Of a DNA stretch of 64,000 nucleotides, positions 1 to 13,100 are shown in pieces (position 1 is the first letter of the stretch; each line of letters begins with the position of its first letter). This DNA comes from Norana najaformis (lineage: Eukaryota; Annelida; Clitellata; Crassiclitellata; Hormogastridae): positions 496,001-560,000 of the forward strand of contig OZ029928.1 of NCBI GenBank assembly GCA_964023275.1, in the 5' to 3' direction. The translations under genes were made by a program, and so were the position numbers. Under the pieces are notes generated by a model. It did no database searches and was not told the origin of the DNA. It saw only the letters and a program-made list of their open reading frames with translations.

Positions 1-88
1 GCAAAATAACTGGATCAAACAGTAACATTGTCACCAAATATTCATATCTTAAGTACTAAGTAACAGATCAGTGTATATACCTGACACT

Positions 89-1887
89 CTACTGGCCACT
101 AAAAATCACAGCTTTATTTAATTTGGACCGCTTGGTTTGTTCATGAATGTGTCTTGTGAAGCACTTGCCCTGGTGGTGCAGACGACAGCAAAGATATACT
201 TCAACAACTGTCTTCATCAGCAGAACTCGGTGATCCCTAATTGGCTCAGTCCCAGATGAATGGTCCATTAGTGCAGAAAAATGTTGCTCCCAATGAAGGA
301 TCGAAGTACACATGTCGTTAGAACAGTTTTCAGACTTGCAGCAATTACTGGTTTGTCTTGTGGACCCATCTTACTTCTGAAGTGTGACTCGCTAGCTTTG
401 CAGAGCATTACAACATCATTTGAAGGTCGCAGGAGACCTCCACGGTCTTTGGTTTCCAGAAGTCCAAAACCACTAGGAAATGGCTCATCACCACTTTTGT
501 TCCAAAACAGGGCATCTCTACAATCGTTGCAAGCTAGACGTTTTGTTAACTTGCGAACAACGAAACCAGCAATATACACTACCACATTTTCTACAAAGTT
601 GGACAAAGTGCCAATTTCAATCTTTGGTCCATAAGCAACACGGTGTTTCGCAATGGGTGATGTGCGTACCCATTGGACTGTATGTTTCTTTGGCGGCAAA
701 TGAGCTGGAAAGTTGAACAGCGTTGGTTCAGCCCCTTAAAAGAAGAACAAGAATATTGTGCAGGATCAACCAAAAAATACTTTTAGCATTTATCTGTTAC
801 AGATATAGATATCTGACTTATTATATCACACCATGTCACAACATCGCAAACTTTGTCTCCTAGATTGACTTATTAAATGGATACACCTCCAGAATTACAA
901 CCGGACCATTAATGCAAGATTTCACAAGATCTCACAGCCATCACATTGAGCTATATCGGGATGTTGTTGTAGTATTTTGGTGCAGTGTTGCGGTAGTTTA
1001 TCTGAATTTGGACACTGCATAATTATTGATCGCAAGCTGGGCTGACATAATCTTAGTGCTAAAGCTTTAATGGGATTAAGTGAAAAAGCCACAAATTTCA
1101 TATAGGATATTCACATATTATTAAAGTCATAGTAGACAGGCAAACCTGGTAATAGCCTCTTGCGCATGCCACTGTTGTAGAAACATCCATCTTCGAAATG
1201 AACGGAACAGATACGTGAGTAATCAGTTGGTTCCCAGTTGTCGCGGTGCACACGGACTGCCCATTTCTTTCTCGTTTTAAGATCCTTTGGAAACCTATAA
1301 CAGATTGTGAAAACGTTATTCCCTTGCACCATGATTTGTTTGCTAGTAATAAATAGTCAGGCCCATGTTTGTTCCAAAATCGTAATCGTAATCCCCAGAT
1401 TTCTACAGGGCCCAACGAAAGCCATGTCACGGGGACCAGCTCATTCACAGGCGCTCAGTCAAAACAAAATCGATAGGCAAAAGGGTTCGGTTCCAGAAAC
1501 AAAACATGGAAACACAAATATGGAACAAAAACACTTTCTAGAATTATTGTTTTATTTGTTCCAATAGAAAACATGACAGACATTGCATAAACGAGACTGG
1601 ATTCCATTTCGAGGCTTATATATTAAACAAAAGTACTAAAACACACAAATAAAATTTAAAAAATATATCGCGGACGATAAAATTTGCCAACATGCGACCG
1701 ACCGACACACAGGCTTAAACGAGACTGTTTGCATTTCATTTCGAAGGTTACGCATTAAACAAAAGTACAAAAACACAAAAAAATAAACAACTTACCGATG
1801 AAATGATATTCCGGCGGCCTTGGTTTCGGGCATGAATAAATTGTTACATCCATATGCCACACAATTTAAAGTCGATCGTTTCGACAT
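89..1887 (-). CDS. THAP domain joined to P-element transposase C-terminus (spliced, frameshifted)
   Basis: Three minus-strand exons fit together. Exon 1 (1887-1796) starts at ATG, encodes the first half of a THAP zinc finger (C-x4-C spacing, ending G-I-S-F-H) and stops at a GTAAGT donor. Exon 2 (1294-1146) supplies the FPKD, the R-K-W and the ICSVHFE motif with the last C and H, ending RKRLLP at a donor in phase 1. Exon 3 starts at 734 after a pyrimidine-rich AG acceptor, also phase 1, and continues the THAP tail (AEPTLFNFPAHL). It then runs straight into sequence typical of the P-element/THAP9 C-terminus (YIAGFVVRKL, CNDC, GGLLRPSNDVV). The frame meets a stop at 268, while matching sequence continues in another frame (about 313-89, ending near VIFSGQ), so one indel is inferred near 300-313. 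The central catalytic region of P transposases is absent. THAP domains bind DNA; a domesticated or internally deleted transposase is the best reading. Confidence 0.72.
1379..1497 (-). mobile_element. LINE 3'-end fragment inside the THAP gene intron
   Basis: This stretch is the reverse complement of the 3' end of the LINE at 6430-8345. Both share the GATTAC-type tail, the 'tctacagggccc' core and the 'aatcgataggcaaaagggttcggttcc' stretch. It lies inside the intron between THAP exons 1 and 2 (1795-1295), so the insertion did not interrupt coding sequence. Confidence 0.75.
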
Positions 1888-3754
1888 TTTCACACAGCTA
1901 TTCAGTCGTCTAAACGATCGGTCAAGGCCGTTTCATACGGCGGCTTCAAGCAAATGACGTCATACTCCCTCTAGAGTAAGTAGTATAACCTCTTTGGATG
2001 GGATTATGCAATGAGGTGGAATATTACATCATTCTAGACTTATTTAGGATATTGTCGCAGTCCTACTGCATAAATTTACATGGTGAAACATAAAAAATGA
2101 ACTATATGAAATATTTTCAAAACGAGAGCCAATAAAAATTTTTTATGGTTATATTCGTGTTCAGCACACCAAGATGCTACACATTAGGGCCTTTTCCAGT
2201 CAGTAACGATTTCTATGTTGACCAGTGATATTGGAGACAATACCTGTCCTTAAAGAGCAATTTCTAAATCCGGGGATCGTTATGGCCTCAGTGGGAAATC
2301 TGGTAATATGATGGCTTATATAATCTAACCAGCTGCTTTAAGTGGATGATGTTCAATTGCGAGAAATATTATTTCCAAAGGTCATGTTAATTCAATTCCA
2401 TTGGACCAATGTTTGGGATGTTTTAAAGGATGTTCGAAAAACCTGACTGAATATTTACTGTCAATAATAGTCTGAGTACGTATAATCATTTATGAATTTA
2501 TTTATAAAGGTAACACTGGAGATTGTAACGATGTTAAGTGCTGAACTTTTCCTTCTGCACTCTAATCGACGAAGTCTCAAAAGCGCAGAGCACACGGTTC
2601 TAAATAAGCGCGCTTTAAGGCACTTCGAAAATGCATGCTGAACAAAGTCAAATGCAAAGGAAAACAGTTACAAGAGAAAGAAACGATGGGTATTAGCTAA
2701 CGTGTAACAAGTCCATGACTGAGCTGGCAGAAGTGTGCAAGTATGGCTGACCGTAGACTTGAACACAAGGGTTACTAATGTAATGCCTGGGCGGTGCAAA
2801 CACAGGAAGCTCGTCCCATGTAATATTTCGGCATTTCCGCTTAGTTTAAATATTGCGGCAGGGGTTACGTACACCAGAGTTACAGTATAACTCATTTTGT
2901 CTTTGTAATAAGTTTTTATCAAATAACTAACATTTTATAATCACCCAAAGAACGCACACGTGTATACGAAATCCGGCCGAAAGATGCATTCTAAGAATCT
3001 TGTATTCAGTCAAGTATTTCTATTGACTTGCCAATATTAGTCTATTTTGTAAGCCTAAGCGAATTATTCTACTTTATATCTTCATCAGGCAGAACATAGA
3101 GTTTCTTTTCTACATGTTTTTTCCATTCCGATTATATCCAAATACTTGAGCGAAGGCCAAGAGCGTAGACTGCATAATTATCTTATCGCAAACTCTACAA
3201 CGACACGTAGTTGAATGACAAAGGCGGTCGACTCAGTTGGTGAATTATCAGTCCCATACAACCTTGTTCAGTGGCGAGCTCCAGCGAACGTGGCGAAATT
3301 CACTCATTGAGATTTTTAGAACTTTCAACTTACATGCAGTTGGTTTTGCACGATTATTGTTAGGAAATAACTTATGCACTTGTAGTGTTTCCTTATCCAT
3401 CGTCATATATATTGCACAATTTAGTATATAGATACATATACATTTATATCTACTAATTTGCGTAAATGTTGGAGTATTATCGTGCATTAGTGTGGCATTT
3501 CGCCGTAATATACGTTTCAACATGAATTATTCACTCATTTAGGCCCATCTCATATTAAGCAGAGGAGAGAGGCAGTACTGCCAACATACTTACCTACCTA
3601 CGTAATTTACTAATAAACTAACCAACTAAAAGTAGCTGCATGAAATCCATTTAAAAACACATTGCCCGCATGCTTGAATATCCGTAGTCCATTAGGCCTA
3701 TATACTGTATGGTAACAATTCAGTCCAGTTCAAGTTGCTACAACCCTCGTGCAT
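1888..3754. other. No gene recognised
   Basis: The stretch is AT-rich. Open frames here (for example minus 2668-2922 and 3248-3523) show no motif, splice context or start signal. No repeat shared with the rest of the window was seen. Confidence 0.4.
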
Positions 3755-4150
3755 ACATTTAGGGTTGATTATTCGAATTCTGTTCATGATGACCTAACTC
3801 TTTTCAAAATTAATCAGCTAAAATCTGTTTTGAATGCTGCGGCTTGGCTGATTGGCTGTAGGCCCTATACCTAAGTTTGGGCATATGGGAACTTTCACAC
3901 TTGAGGAACTTTGATGGTTACCTATGCAGAGACCCACTGAGGTTAGTTTAGTTCTTATACGGAATTGTGTTGGAGATTGAGTTCCGTCATATCTTAGAGG
4001 CTATGCCTTTTGGTCTCATCCATACCTCATCCCAGATTCATCTGCTATGCTGCACAAGATAAGTTAGTTGTCCTGATATTTTCACAGTTCAACATAGAAG
4101 ATTTGTTGTCGTCGACCCGTCTTTCTGGAATAAGTTGCCATGCAACCTAC
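3755..4150 (+). mobile_element. Decayed CR1/L2-like LINE reverse transcriptase C-terminus
   Basis: Plus-strand translation, with frame changes, shows two blocks usual at the C-terminus of CR1/L2-like reverse transcriptases. The first is LKSVLNAAAWLIG near 3825-3860; the second is RRFVVVDPSFWNKLP near 4095-4140. Similar blocks occur in better preserved copies at 7624-8040 and 11740-12290. Many stops separate the blocks, so the copy is dead. Confidence 0.6.
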
Positions 4151-4697
4151 TTGTAAAATGTAATGCATTTATTCTGTGTGAGATTCGTCAGTTCTACGCA
4201 ATAATTATTGTACTGTATCTGTTTTTGAGTAAACATTTAACATTATGAGGACCATATAGTAAAATTTTATCATCCCACAACTTAATGATGAAACGATTGT
4301 AAATAGTTAATTGAAACTGAGGGAAACTAAAATTTTGTAATATATTATACTAATTTTTTAAATTAACGTTTCAAAGCGAAAGCATGAAAGACGAATCTCT
4401 ATAAAGAGTTAATTTGGCCCCATTCGCTGAATTAAGTTTCATAGTGATTATATAATTAAAACGTTGTATTATATACTTCGCTCATACTAAGAAAACCCCG
4501 AGTCGACCGTGTGAATCAATGAACTGTGTGTCGGTCAAAATACGCGATGCGATAATCATTATGTTGTTAGGTTTCGCTTAAGTGATTAAACATAATCGGA
4601 ATGTAAAAAACATTTAGAACAGGAACTTCATTTTCTGCCTGAAAAAACATACTATGTGGAATAACACACGCGCAGTAGACCAAAATTGACAAGTCAG

Positions 4698-4704
4698 TAT
4701 AAAT
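4698..4704 (+). promoter_or_regulatory. TATA box ahead of the signal-peptide exon
   Basis: TATAAAT lies 33 bases ahead of the first in-frame ATG (4731) and 51 bases ahead of the second (4749). The spacing would place a transcription start near 4728. That would suit the ATG at 4749 better unless the 5' leader is extremely short. Confidence 0.4.
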
Positions 4705-4730
4705 GCGTGACTTATCACAAGAAGCAACGA

Positions 4731-4788
4731 ATGTCTCTTTCATCCGGAATGCGTATACCTGTGTGTGTTTTCCTATTGATTATAAAAG
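4731..4788 (+). CDS. Candidate signal-peptide exon of the Ig/ITAM receptor
   Basis: An ATG at 4731, with a second in frame at 4749, opens a short exon. It encodes a few polar residues and then a hydrophobic run (VCVFLLII), ending at a GTTAGT donor after one base of a codon (phase 1). This is the form of a signal-peptide first exon, and its phase matches all later exons of the receptor. The next recognised exon is 14.7 kb away, so membership of the same transcript is inferred. A different downstream exon is possible. Confidence 0.4.
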
Positions 4789-7700
4789 GTTAGTATTTTT
4801 ATAAAAATTATTACAGAAACAAAATAAAATTATTAATCTGTTTATGTAAGCCCTGTCGCAATGTTCACACTGTGTATAGTGCAAGAACAAGCAGACGTAT
4901 AGTTCGAGCCTAAAACACTTATGAAATTCCTACGTGTAATTTTACCTGGACTACACGCTGAATGAAAGGTCTCGCAACTTAGATTTCTATTTTCAAGTGA
5001 TGGATTCTGACCAAAGAAAATATAGCCATTAGTAGAATTACTTCATTCATTGGCAGTCGACTTCTTTCAAAATAAAAGATATATCTGACTCTTCAGTGAC
5101 AAGAAAATTAATTGGTACTAGATAGGCCTACATTGTAAGCGTAATTTGCAGTTAGTGAGACAGCGTGATTTGGAAAACTGCAAGAGTGCATATTTATGGT
5201 GAACGTCGCTCTGCTGGTATCCAGACGTCGGTGATGTTTGGCTCGCGTGCTTTGCCAGAACATGTGGAAACAACAACAAAGATGTCGTGGGGGTCATCTA
5301 ATTGCTTAGACAAATTTCAAGACAGTACATTTAACATGTTACACGTTACATCAGTTTCTTGCGTGTAAGTGCACTGTTACATGAAAAAAATATCCTGTAC
5401 AATAAAAACACCCAAAGCGGCGAACAGTTAACACTAAACTTAATTATGTTGCAGAACAAATCATTTTTAGTGCACAAACTAAGAAACAGAGAGACGAAAT
5501 AAACACAAAAACAAAACAAAAAACATAAACATTGGTGCAATGTTTGTTTGCGCCAAAACTGCGTATTAATTAGAAGCTGTTGTATGCATTTTTTAAATTG
5601 TTGACTAGTGGGTACATGTTTAAGCGCAAGTGGTAGGGAATTCCATATGATTGGCCTAGCGTATAGCAGAGAAAATTGTCGTGTGTTAGTGCGAGCAAAT
5701 TCCTTACAAAAGTTTCCTGAGGATCTTGTGTAATGAGTATGGACATCTGATGCATGGATAAAGTAATCAATAAGGGGCGACGGAAGCAGTTTGCTAATAA
5801 ATCGGTACATAAACACACTAGTTCGCAGTTTAATAATACTATCAAGTGTCAATATTTCCAGGTTGCCAAAGGTTGACCCTGGTGTTAAGAGGTTTTTAGA
5901 TGTCATGTAATTGGTTAATCGATCACATACTATTTTTCAAAATGTTTTGGAAAATAGGGAAGAACAGATATTAAAATTATTTTTCTCACCATATTTGAAA
6001 ACAGGGGTTACCTAGGCAATTTTTAGTTCATCTGGTACTTTTTCTGTAAGAATTGAGCAGTTTATAATATTAGCAAGCGGCGCTGCAACTTCTATGGCTG
6101 CTTTGACCACTTCCGGATTGATATCATCAATGCCACTGGTATTTATATAATTAACACTGTTAGCACATAATTGGATCAATTACATACTACATTTAGAATT
6201 GATTTTACAACAAATATATGTACATAATTTAACTTTAAACATCAAGAAAAAAGAATTTTAGAGCTTGAATTAAATTTATTGGTCATATTGTTAGATCTAA
6301 AAATCTAAAAATGGAGCCAGATACGATGAAACATAAATTTTAATGGAAATAATTGTAATTGTAATTGTAGCCAGAAACTTATAAAGCGCCATTTCAAGAT
6401 AAAATTCATTAGAGGCGCTCTCGGCCCGATGTCTCAGAACTAACTCTAACAATCCTTGGTACAATTCCTATCTTCAGGCCCTCAAATCTTTCCGGCGACG
6501 CCTTGAACGTGCTTACAAACGCACTTGTGATCATCAGCTTCTCTCTGCCCTTAAATCTGCCACAAATAAATATCATCATCTTCTCGCTGCTGCTGTTAAA
6601 AAGAGATTTTACTCTTCGTTAGTTCGCTCCCAATCCTCTAATCATTGCCTTCTCTGGAAAACCATAAACCAACTCCTCCATCGGAACTCATCTAGCCCAT
6701 TTCCAAATTCTCCCACCTTCTTCAGTAGCTGACTGCTTCTGTTCTTTCTGTTCTGACAAAATTAGTACCATCTGTCTTTCTCTACATTCTCTCCTTTCCA
6801 AAACCACTAATTATTTTTCTGCTGATGCTTCCTTTCCCATTTATTATTGCCCACCATCCTCACCTCGATCTTCACTATCTTTCTTTCAACCCACATAGAG
6901 ACTGAAATACTGCCTCTTATCAACTCTCTTCCTAACAAACATTGTGAACTTGACCATATACCCACCTCCTTATTAAAAGGCCCAATCATTACCAAAATAG
7001 TTAACCTCTCCTTATCTACGGGTAATTTCCCCCTCCTATTCAAACACTCTTGTTACCCCTCTTCTCAAGAAAACATCTCTTGACAAGGAAATCCTTTCGA
7101 ACTACCGGCCTGTTTCTAACCTGACTTTCATCTCCAAATTAACTGAAAGGATTTTCCTCTCTCGGATCAATGATTATTTAGCTTCTAACTCACTCCTTAA
7201 CCCACGCCAGTCTATGCTGATGAAACCCAACTATTCATCTCTTTCTCTCAGAATTGTTTCAACGAGTCTATAGATCATCTTCTTCGCGTGGTTAAACAAA
7301 TCTCCTCCTGCATGACATCTAAACATCTAAATATCTTGTGCCTGAACCTATCTAAAACTGAATTCATACTCATTGGGCTACGCGATCAACTCAAGAAAAT
7401 TCCTGCCCCTCTATCTCCCTCAGCCTGGACTCTGCCTCCACCCACACCTTTAATACTAACTCCTCTGTCCGTAATTTAGGTGTTATTTTCGACCAGAACC
7501 TTACTTTTTCTGATCATATCACCCATCTTTCCCGCTCTTGCTTTATGCATATCCGCGACCTTCGCAGAATCCGTCCTATGTTTGACTTCAAAACCGCATC
7601 TATCATTGCCACATCCATAGTCCATGCAAAAACTTGACTACTGCAATTCACTTTTCCTCAATATTGACACAACCCAGATAAACCGCCTTCAAGCTATCCA

Positions 7701-10077
7701 GAATGCTCTCGCTTGTGCTGTCACCAAAATTCCCAAACACAATCACATCGCCCCTGTTCTAAAATCACTTCACGGGCTTAAAATACCTGAACGAATAGAG
7801 TACAAAGTCTTATCCCTTACCTACAACACACTTCAATCCTCCCAACCCTCCTATCTTCGTCAATTATTTACAATCCAACCACTCCGTTCAACCCGCTCCT
7901 CGTCTGTCCTAACACTTCTTCGCCCTCCCGTCAGCTTATCCTTAAAATTTGGAAATAGCTGCATAGCCATAGCTGCCTCACCCCTCTGGAATAAACTCCC
8001 GCCAGAATTACGACAATTATCTGATCCATCATACGAACTCACTCACGCTTCACCTCTCAGTTTCTGCGCTGGTCTTTCATTCAGGACTGAAAACATTTCT
8101 TTTCCAAAAATCTTATTCTGATTCTTCCTCTTCCCCTTATCTCTCTTCTCGCTTCAATTTCAAAAACCATCCACCCTATCCATCCGACTGTCTGACTGCC
8201 TGACTCCAGGATCTTGACCTGGAACCGAACCCTTTTGCCTATCGATTTTGTTTTGACTGAGCTCATGTGAATAAGCTGGTTCCCGCGACTTAGATTTCGA
8301 TGGGCGCTGTAGAATTCTTGAGATTACGATTACGATAGTGGGGAATAGTACTGTCTTCAAACGCTTGCGGAAAAGGGAGGGAGAGAAAAAGAGGAATTAC
8401 CCCTGAAGGTCGCCAGACAGGTTGTTCCATGAAGCAGGGTCAACAACGGCGAAACTTCGGTGCTGTGCTGTGGTAGTGCGAACCATAGTGACCACCAGAA
8501 ATACAGTAGAATGACAGGAGACAATGAATCATGCAGTCAAGTACTTCGAATGAAAGTGACAGAAACTGAATGTGACGGATGAGTAATATTTATTTGTATA
8601 TTGAAGAAAACGAGTGAACGCTAAATCCTTTCCTAGTTACTAACTCGGCTGCTGTCTCTTGTTGTTTTCTTGTGGAAACTGTCTCTTGTCTATATTTTTG
8701 TGTAAATCCGATCTGGATCTACTCTCCCAGCTCTACAGTTAGTACTCATATATTCCTGCTGGCCGATGTTAGAAGCTTCAAACCGCTTCCTGAAGATAAT
8801 GCAGTCTAATGTAGATCAAAAAACGTGTCCTGCATGAGATCTTAAAGGTGCAAGCTGTTAAGAAAGTTGATTTAATGTTATGACGACAATTTATATATCA
8901 TCTTAAGTAGCGAGCTATTTTTAGTGTGCTTTGCAATGTCAGATGTCAGTACAAGTAATTAAAAATTACATGAAAGATGGAATTTTGATTGTTTTTTGAA
9001 AGCGTGAACACTTTTCAGCCTTATGAGCAGATGCCGGAAAGCTGTTCCACGCACGCGGGTCACATACCCGAAAGGCCCGATAACCCGTTTAAGACTTAGT
9101 TGCTGGCAGGAAGACATCGAAAGACTTTGTAGATCGCAGCCGCGGTCGATTAAGGTTATCAGACAGCGGCTTGTTGCAGTCTGAGATATGACGTAGACCG
9201 CAGTTATGCAGACACTTGTAGGGGCCTACACGAGAAGGCAAAATTTGAACTTGGCATTACGTGAATAGCCCTAACAATGCCTGTGTACCTTCGCAATATA
9301 TGACTAGTAGTCGTGACGTGACGTCCAACAGATGCCACTGGCCCTGAGAGTAGCCTACATGAAATTGTTTTTGAAATGTCAAAACACTATCTTCAAGTTT
9401 TGTTTTTTACGTATATTAGCCTGTTTGTGATATAAATGCCATTTGCGATGACAATGCAGTTGATGCTTTCCAGAAGTCAATAGTGATGGCTGAGAAAGAT
9501 ATATTTCGTTTATTAGTCAAAAGCAAGCACCAAGACAAAGGGAAGCTATTAAAACTATCAAGAATAAAGCCTTTTTATGGTATGAGAGTTGGTAAACTAA
9601 AAAACACTATTTCAGGTTCATATAAATTTTTTTGTATAGCGATCGTAATCTACTGACATATTTGTCTGTTAATATGCCTATATCTCCGAAGCTTGTCAGA
9701 TATTTTATGAAGTTACATGCTTTTGATCTCGAAATGAGATATTGTAAGTGCGAATTGAGCATACTGGCAGAATACCTTTCACATTTCTAATTGTTTCTTT
9801 TGTAGCTTAGGTTATTTTTTGTGAACATAATGTTCTGTGTTTGAGAATTTATTGCGTAATATTGCATTATGTTTGCGGTTTACTTGGACATGGAGATAAC
9901 GTGAGCGGAATTCTCGGCTGATGACTCCGGGGTTTTGCTGCCGTATATAATCTCATAAAATGACTTCTATAGCGCCGTTTTCGTAATGCTCATGGCATCA
10001 ATCGATGGTTGCTTCAGGTAAAATTGTAATCAAGAGTAAATAATCGTAATCCGTTGGAGAAGCGCAGTCTTGAAGGA

Positions 10078-10168
<91 letters not shown>

Positions 10169-13100
10169 ATGGGTGCACATAGAGGGATGGGCCAACGGAC
10201 GGAGCGCGGCAGTCGAGGCGGACCACGGTGGCAGCGGTAAAAGTTTGACGAACTGCGTATATGTTTTAATGTAAGAGTTCAGATTTCTAACGCGAATTCA
10301 AACAATGGCGCATTCTGGATTTTGTCACCTAGAACCTTTTAACTTTTGCAAACCGGCGGAATGGTTGAACTGGGCCAGACCTTTCGAGCGCTTTCGCGTT
10401 GCCTCCGGACTTGATAAGAAAGACCAGAGACAACAGGTGGATTCATAGCTTTACTGTATGGGAAAAGAAGCAGAGGATATACTGACTACCTTCACTTTGA
10501 CGGCAGAACAACTCCAAGACTACGACGGAGTAAGAAATTGTTTCGATACTTACTTTATAGTCAGGAAATATGTAATTTATGAACGTGCCAAGTTTAACAG
10601 CCTTGTATAGCGAGAGGGAGTGGCGGTCGAAGCAATCGTGACTGCGTTTCACGTTTTAGCTAAGACTTGTGAATTCGGAGGACTCTGGGAGGAACTGATA
10701 CGCAATTGAATAGTGGTGGGAATTTTCGAAGGTGAATTGTCCGAAGAAGTGCAAATGATGCCTAGTCTTGATCTCAAGAGAGCTTCGGATATGGCACGCG
10801 AAAGCGAGGAAATAAAGAGACAGCAGCAGGAACTGCGGAGAGCAGATACGCTGGAAAATAGTAATACTGACTCTGTAAGACCCGGGCGTGTGGTACGCCG
10901 AAATTACAAAGGATCGGGCTCTCATCGCAGGAGTGAATTACCATCATGATTACGTTGCGCTGGGAAACATGAAGAGGATAATTGTCCTGCGAAGAATGCG
11001 AATTGTTATCGATGTGGGGCCAAGGATCACTTCCGGACGGCCTGTGGTTTCCTTTACTCGTTGACTGAAATACCGTTGTGTGAGAGGGAGGAGCAATTTC
11101 AAGATCTAGATAACATTTCCAGTGATCAGGAGCCGCCCTGGTTCACTTATTTAACTATCGCCAGAACACGTGTCAAGTTCAATATTGACAGCAGTGCCGA
11201 CGTCTCCGTAATTTCCAGTATTGCATTCGAATAACTGACGGACAAACTGAAGCTGTCAGGGTGTTTCACAAGCCTTTCTCGCCGGGAGGCGAGGTACATG
11301 TTGTTGGACAGTTTTGGGCGTCAGTGGAGGACAGAGATGGGGGTCAGCAGTCGTTCCGTGTGGTGGTTGTTTCGGACGGCTGTGCTTAATCGAATCTATT
11401 AAGCCGCTACGCAGCCGCGAAGCTCGATCTGATTCAGACTGGGTAATGTCGATGATGTCGAGGATAGCCTATTTGGAGATCGGGAAAATTGAGAGCCCCG
11501 CCGGTTCGCATTGAGCTAAAGGAAGGTACGATACCCTACTCCATATCCGTTCCAAGAAGAATTCCCTTTGTGTTGTTGCCAAAGGTGGAGAAGGAATTAC
11601 AAAGGATGACAGACCTGGACATAATCGAGCTGGTGACGGAGCCTTCCGAATGGTGCGCTCCGATGGTTCCGATGATAAAGAAATCCGGTAATTGTAATTT
11701 GAGATTTATAAAGCGCCTGTTAGAGAATAAACTCAAAAGAGGTGCTTCCGACCCGAAGGAGTAAAATCACTGTTGAACAGTACAGTCTTCAGGCGCCTGC
11801 GTAACACTGAGAGGGGGAGAGAAAGGGGCTCAAGTCGCAATTCTTGAGGGAGACGATTCCAGCAAGTGGGACCAACGTAGGCGAAGCTCCTGGACTGGGC
11901 AGTAGCGGTGCGCATTCGAGGGACAAACTTGAGATCCTGAGTGGCCGAACGAAGGCTGCTACGGCCCGGCAACGAGGAGAACAAAGTGCAGAAGTGAATG
12001 AGGTAAAGGGGAGCAGAGCCAAGAACACAATTGCGCATGAGGGAGAGGATCTTAAAGTGGACACGCTGCTGGACGGGGAGCCAGTGAAGAGTGTCACTTT
12101 GGAATGCCCCTAATGAGACGAGCAGCAGAGTTAAGCACAGATTGCAGCTTAGCAGTGTTGGCTAGCGATAGGCCGGTAAAGATGGCGTTACCAAAGTCAA
12201 CCCTAATGCAAATGAGGGCATGGACCAGAGTGGAGATAGCGTGGAATAAAAGAGTACGGCGAATGGTGCGAAGCTGACGAAGGTGGAAAAACAAGAGCGA
12301 AAAACGCTGTTAACATGAGCAGACAGGGCATGCTTCTGATCCAGTACAACCCCGAGATCCCGGACCGTAGTAGAGAAAGAGATATCTGGAAATCTCTGGC
12401 GTAAGGAGGAAAGATCAATCTTGGCGAGCTGCAAGTGGCCACCAAGCCAGATGAACTGGGTCTTATTACAGTTCAAACGGAGGCGATTGGAGGACATCCA
12501 TAGATCAAGGACAGAGGTGGCATCGAGAATCCTCTGGACAAGGGCAGAGAGCGTCTCCGCCGGACCATGGACATAAGCCTGGGTGTAATCTGCATACTGA
12601 AGGACGGCAACACTCAGTGCGAAGAGGGTTCGAGCTAGATCAGAGGTATATAAAATATAGAGGTGAAGTGAGGATTTGCGTCAATTTGACAAAGCTGAAT
12701 AAGGCGGTGAAACGAGAGAGGTTCCTTATTCCCACTTTAGAGGATGTTCTGCCTCAGCTGAAGGATGCTCGAGTTTTCTCTAAGCTGGACGCAGCATCGG
12801 GATTTCATCAGTTGGAGTTGGAACAAAGAAAGCCGTCAGTTGACAACATTTACAACACCGTTATAACACGATTTCGGTTTAGGCAGTTGTGCTTCGGGAT
12901 TACAAGTGCACCGGAAATATTCCAGAGAGAGATGTCTAAGGTTTTGACTGGTCTTAGTTGGTTTGGTTATAATGGACGATGTTCTTATCTTTGGCCGATA
13001 TATGAGGTCACATGACGTCGCCTTCGATGCGGTGAATCTGGACTGAAACTGAATCAAAGTAAGTGCTTATTTCGACTGCCGTCAATTAAATACTTTGGTC

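Noticed and set aside
281-634. 117-residue plus-strand frame
   Set aside because: It is antisense to the P-element-like C-terminal exon.
5164-5364. Possible exon with AG acceptor, GTAAGT donor and a C/W pattern ([14 protein letters not shown])
   Set aside because: It is phase 2-2, which does not fit the phase-1 receptor, and it has no clear Ig motif. It may belong to another transcript.
9998-10226. Two minus frames with long YIYIYI runs
   Set aside because: They are translations of the (TA)n microsatellite.
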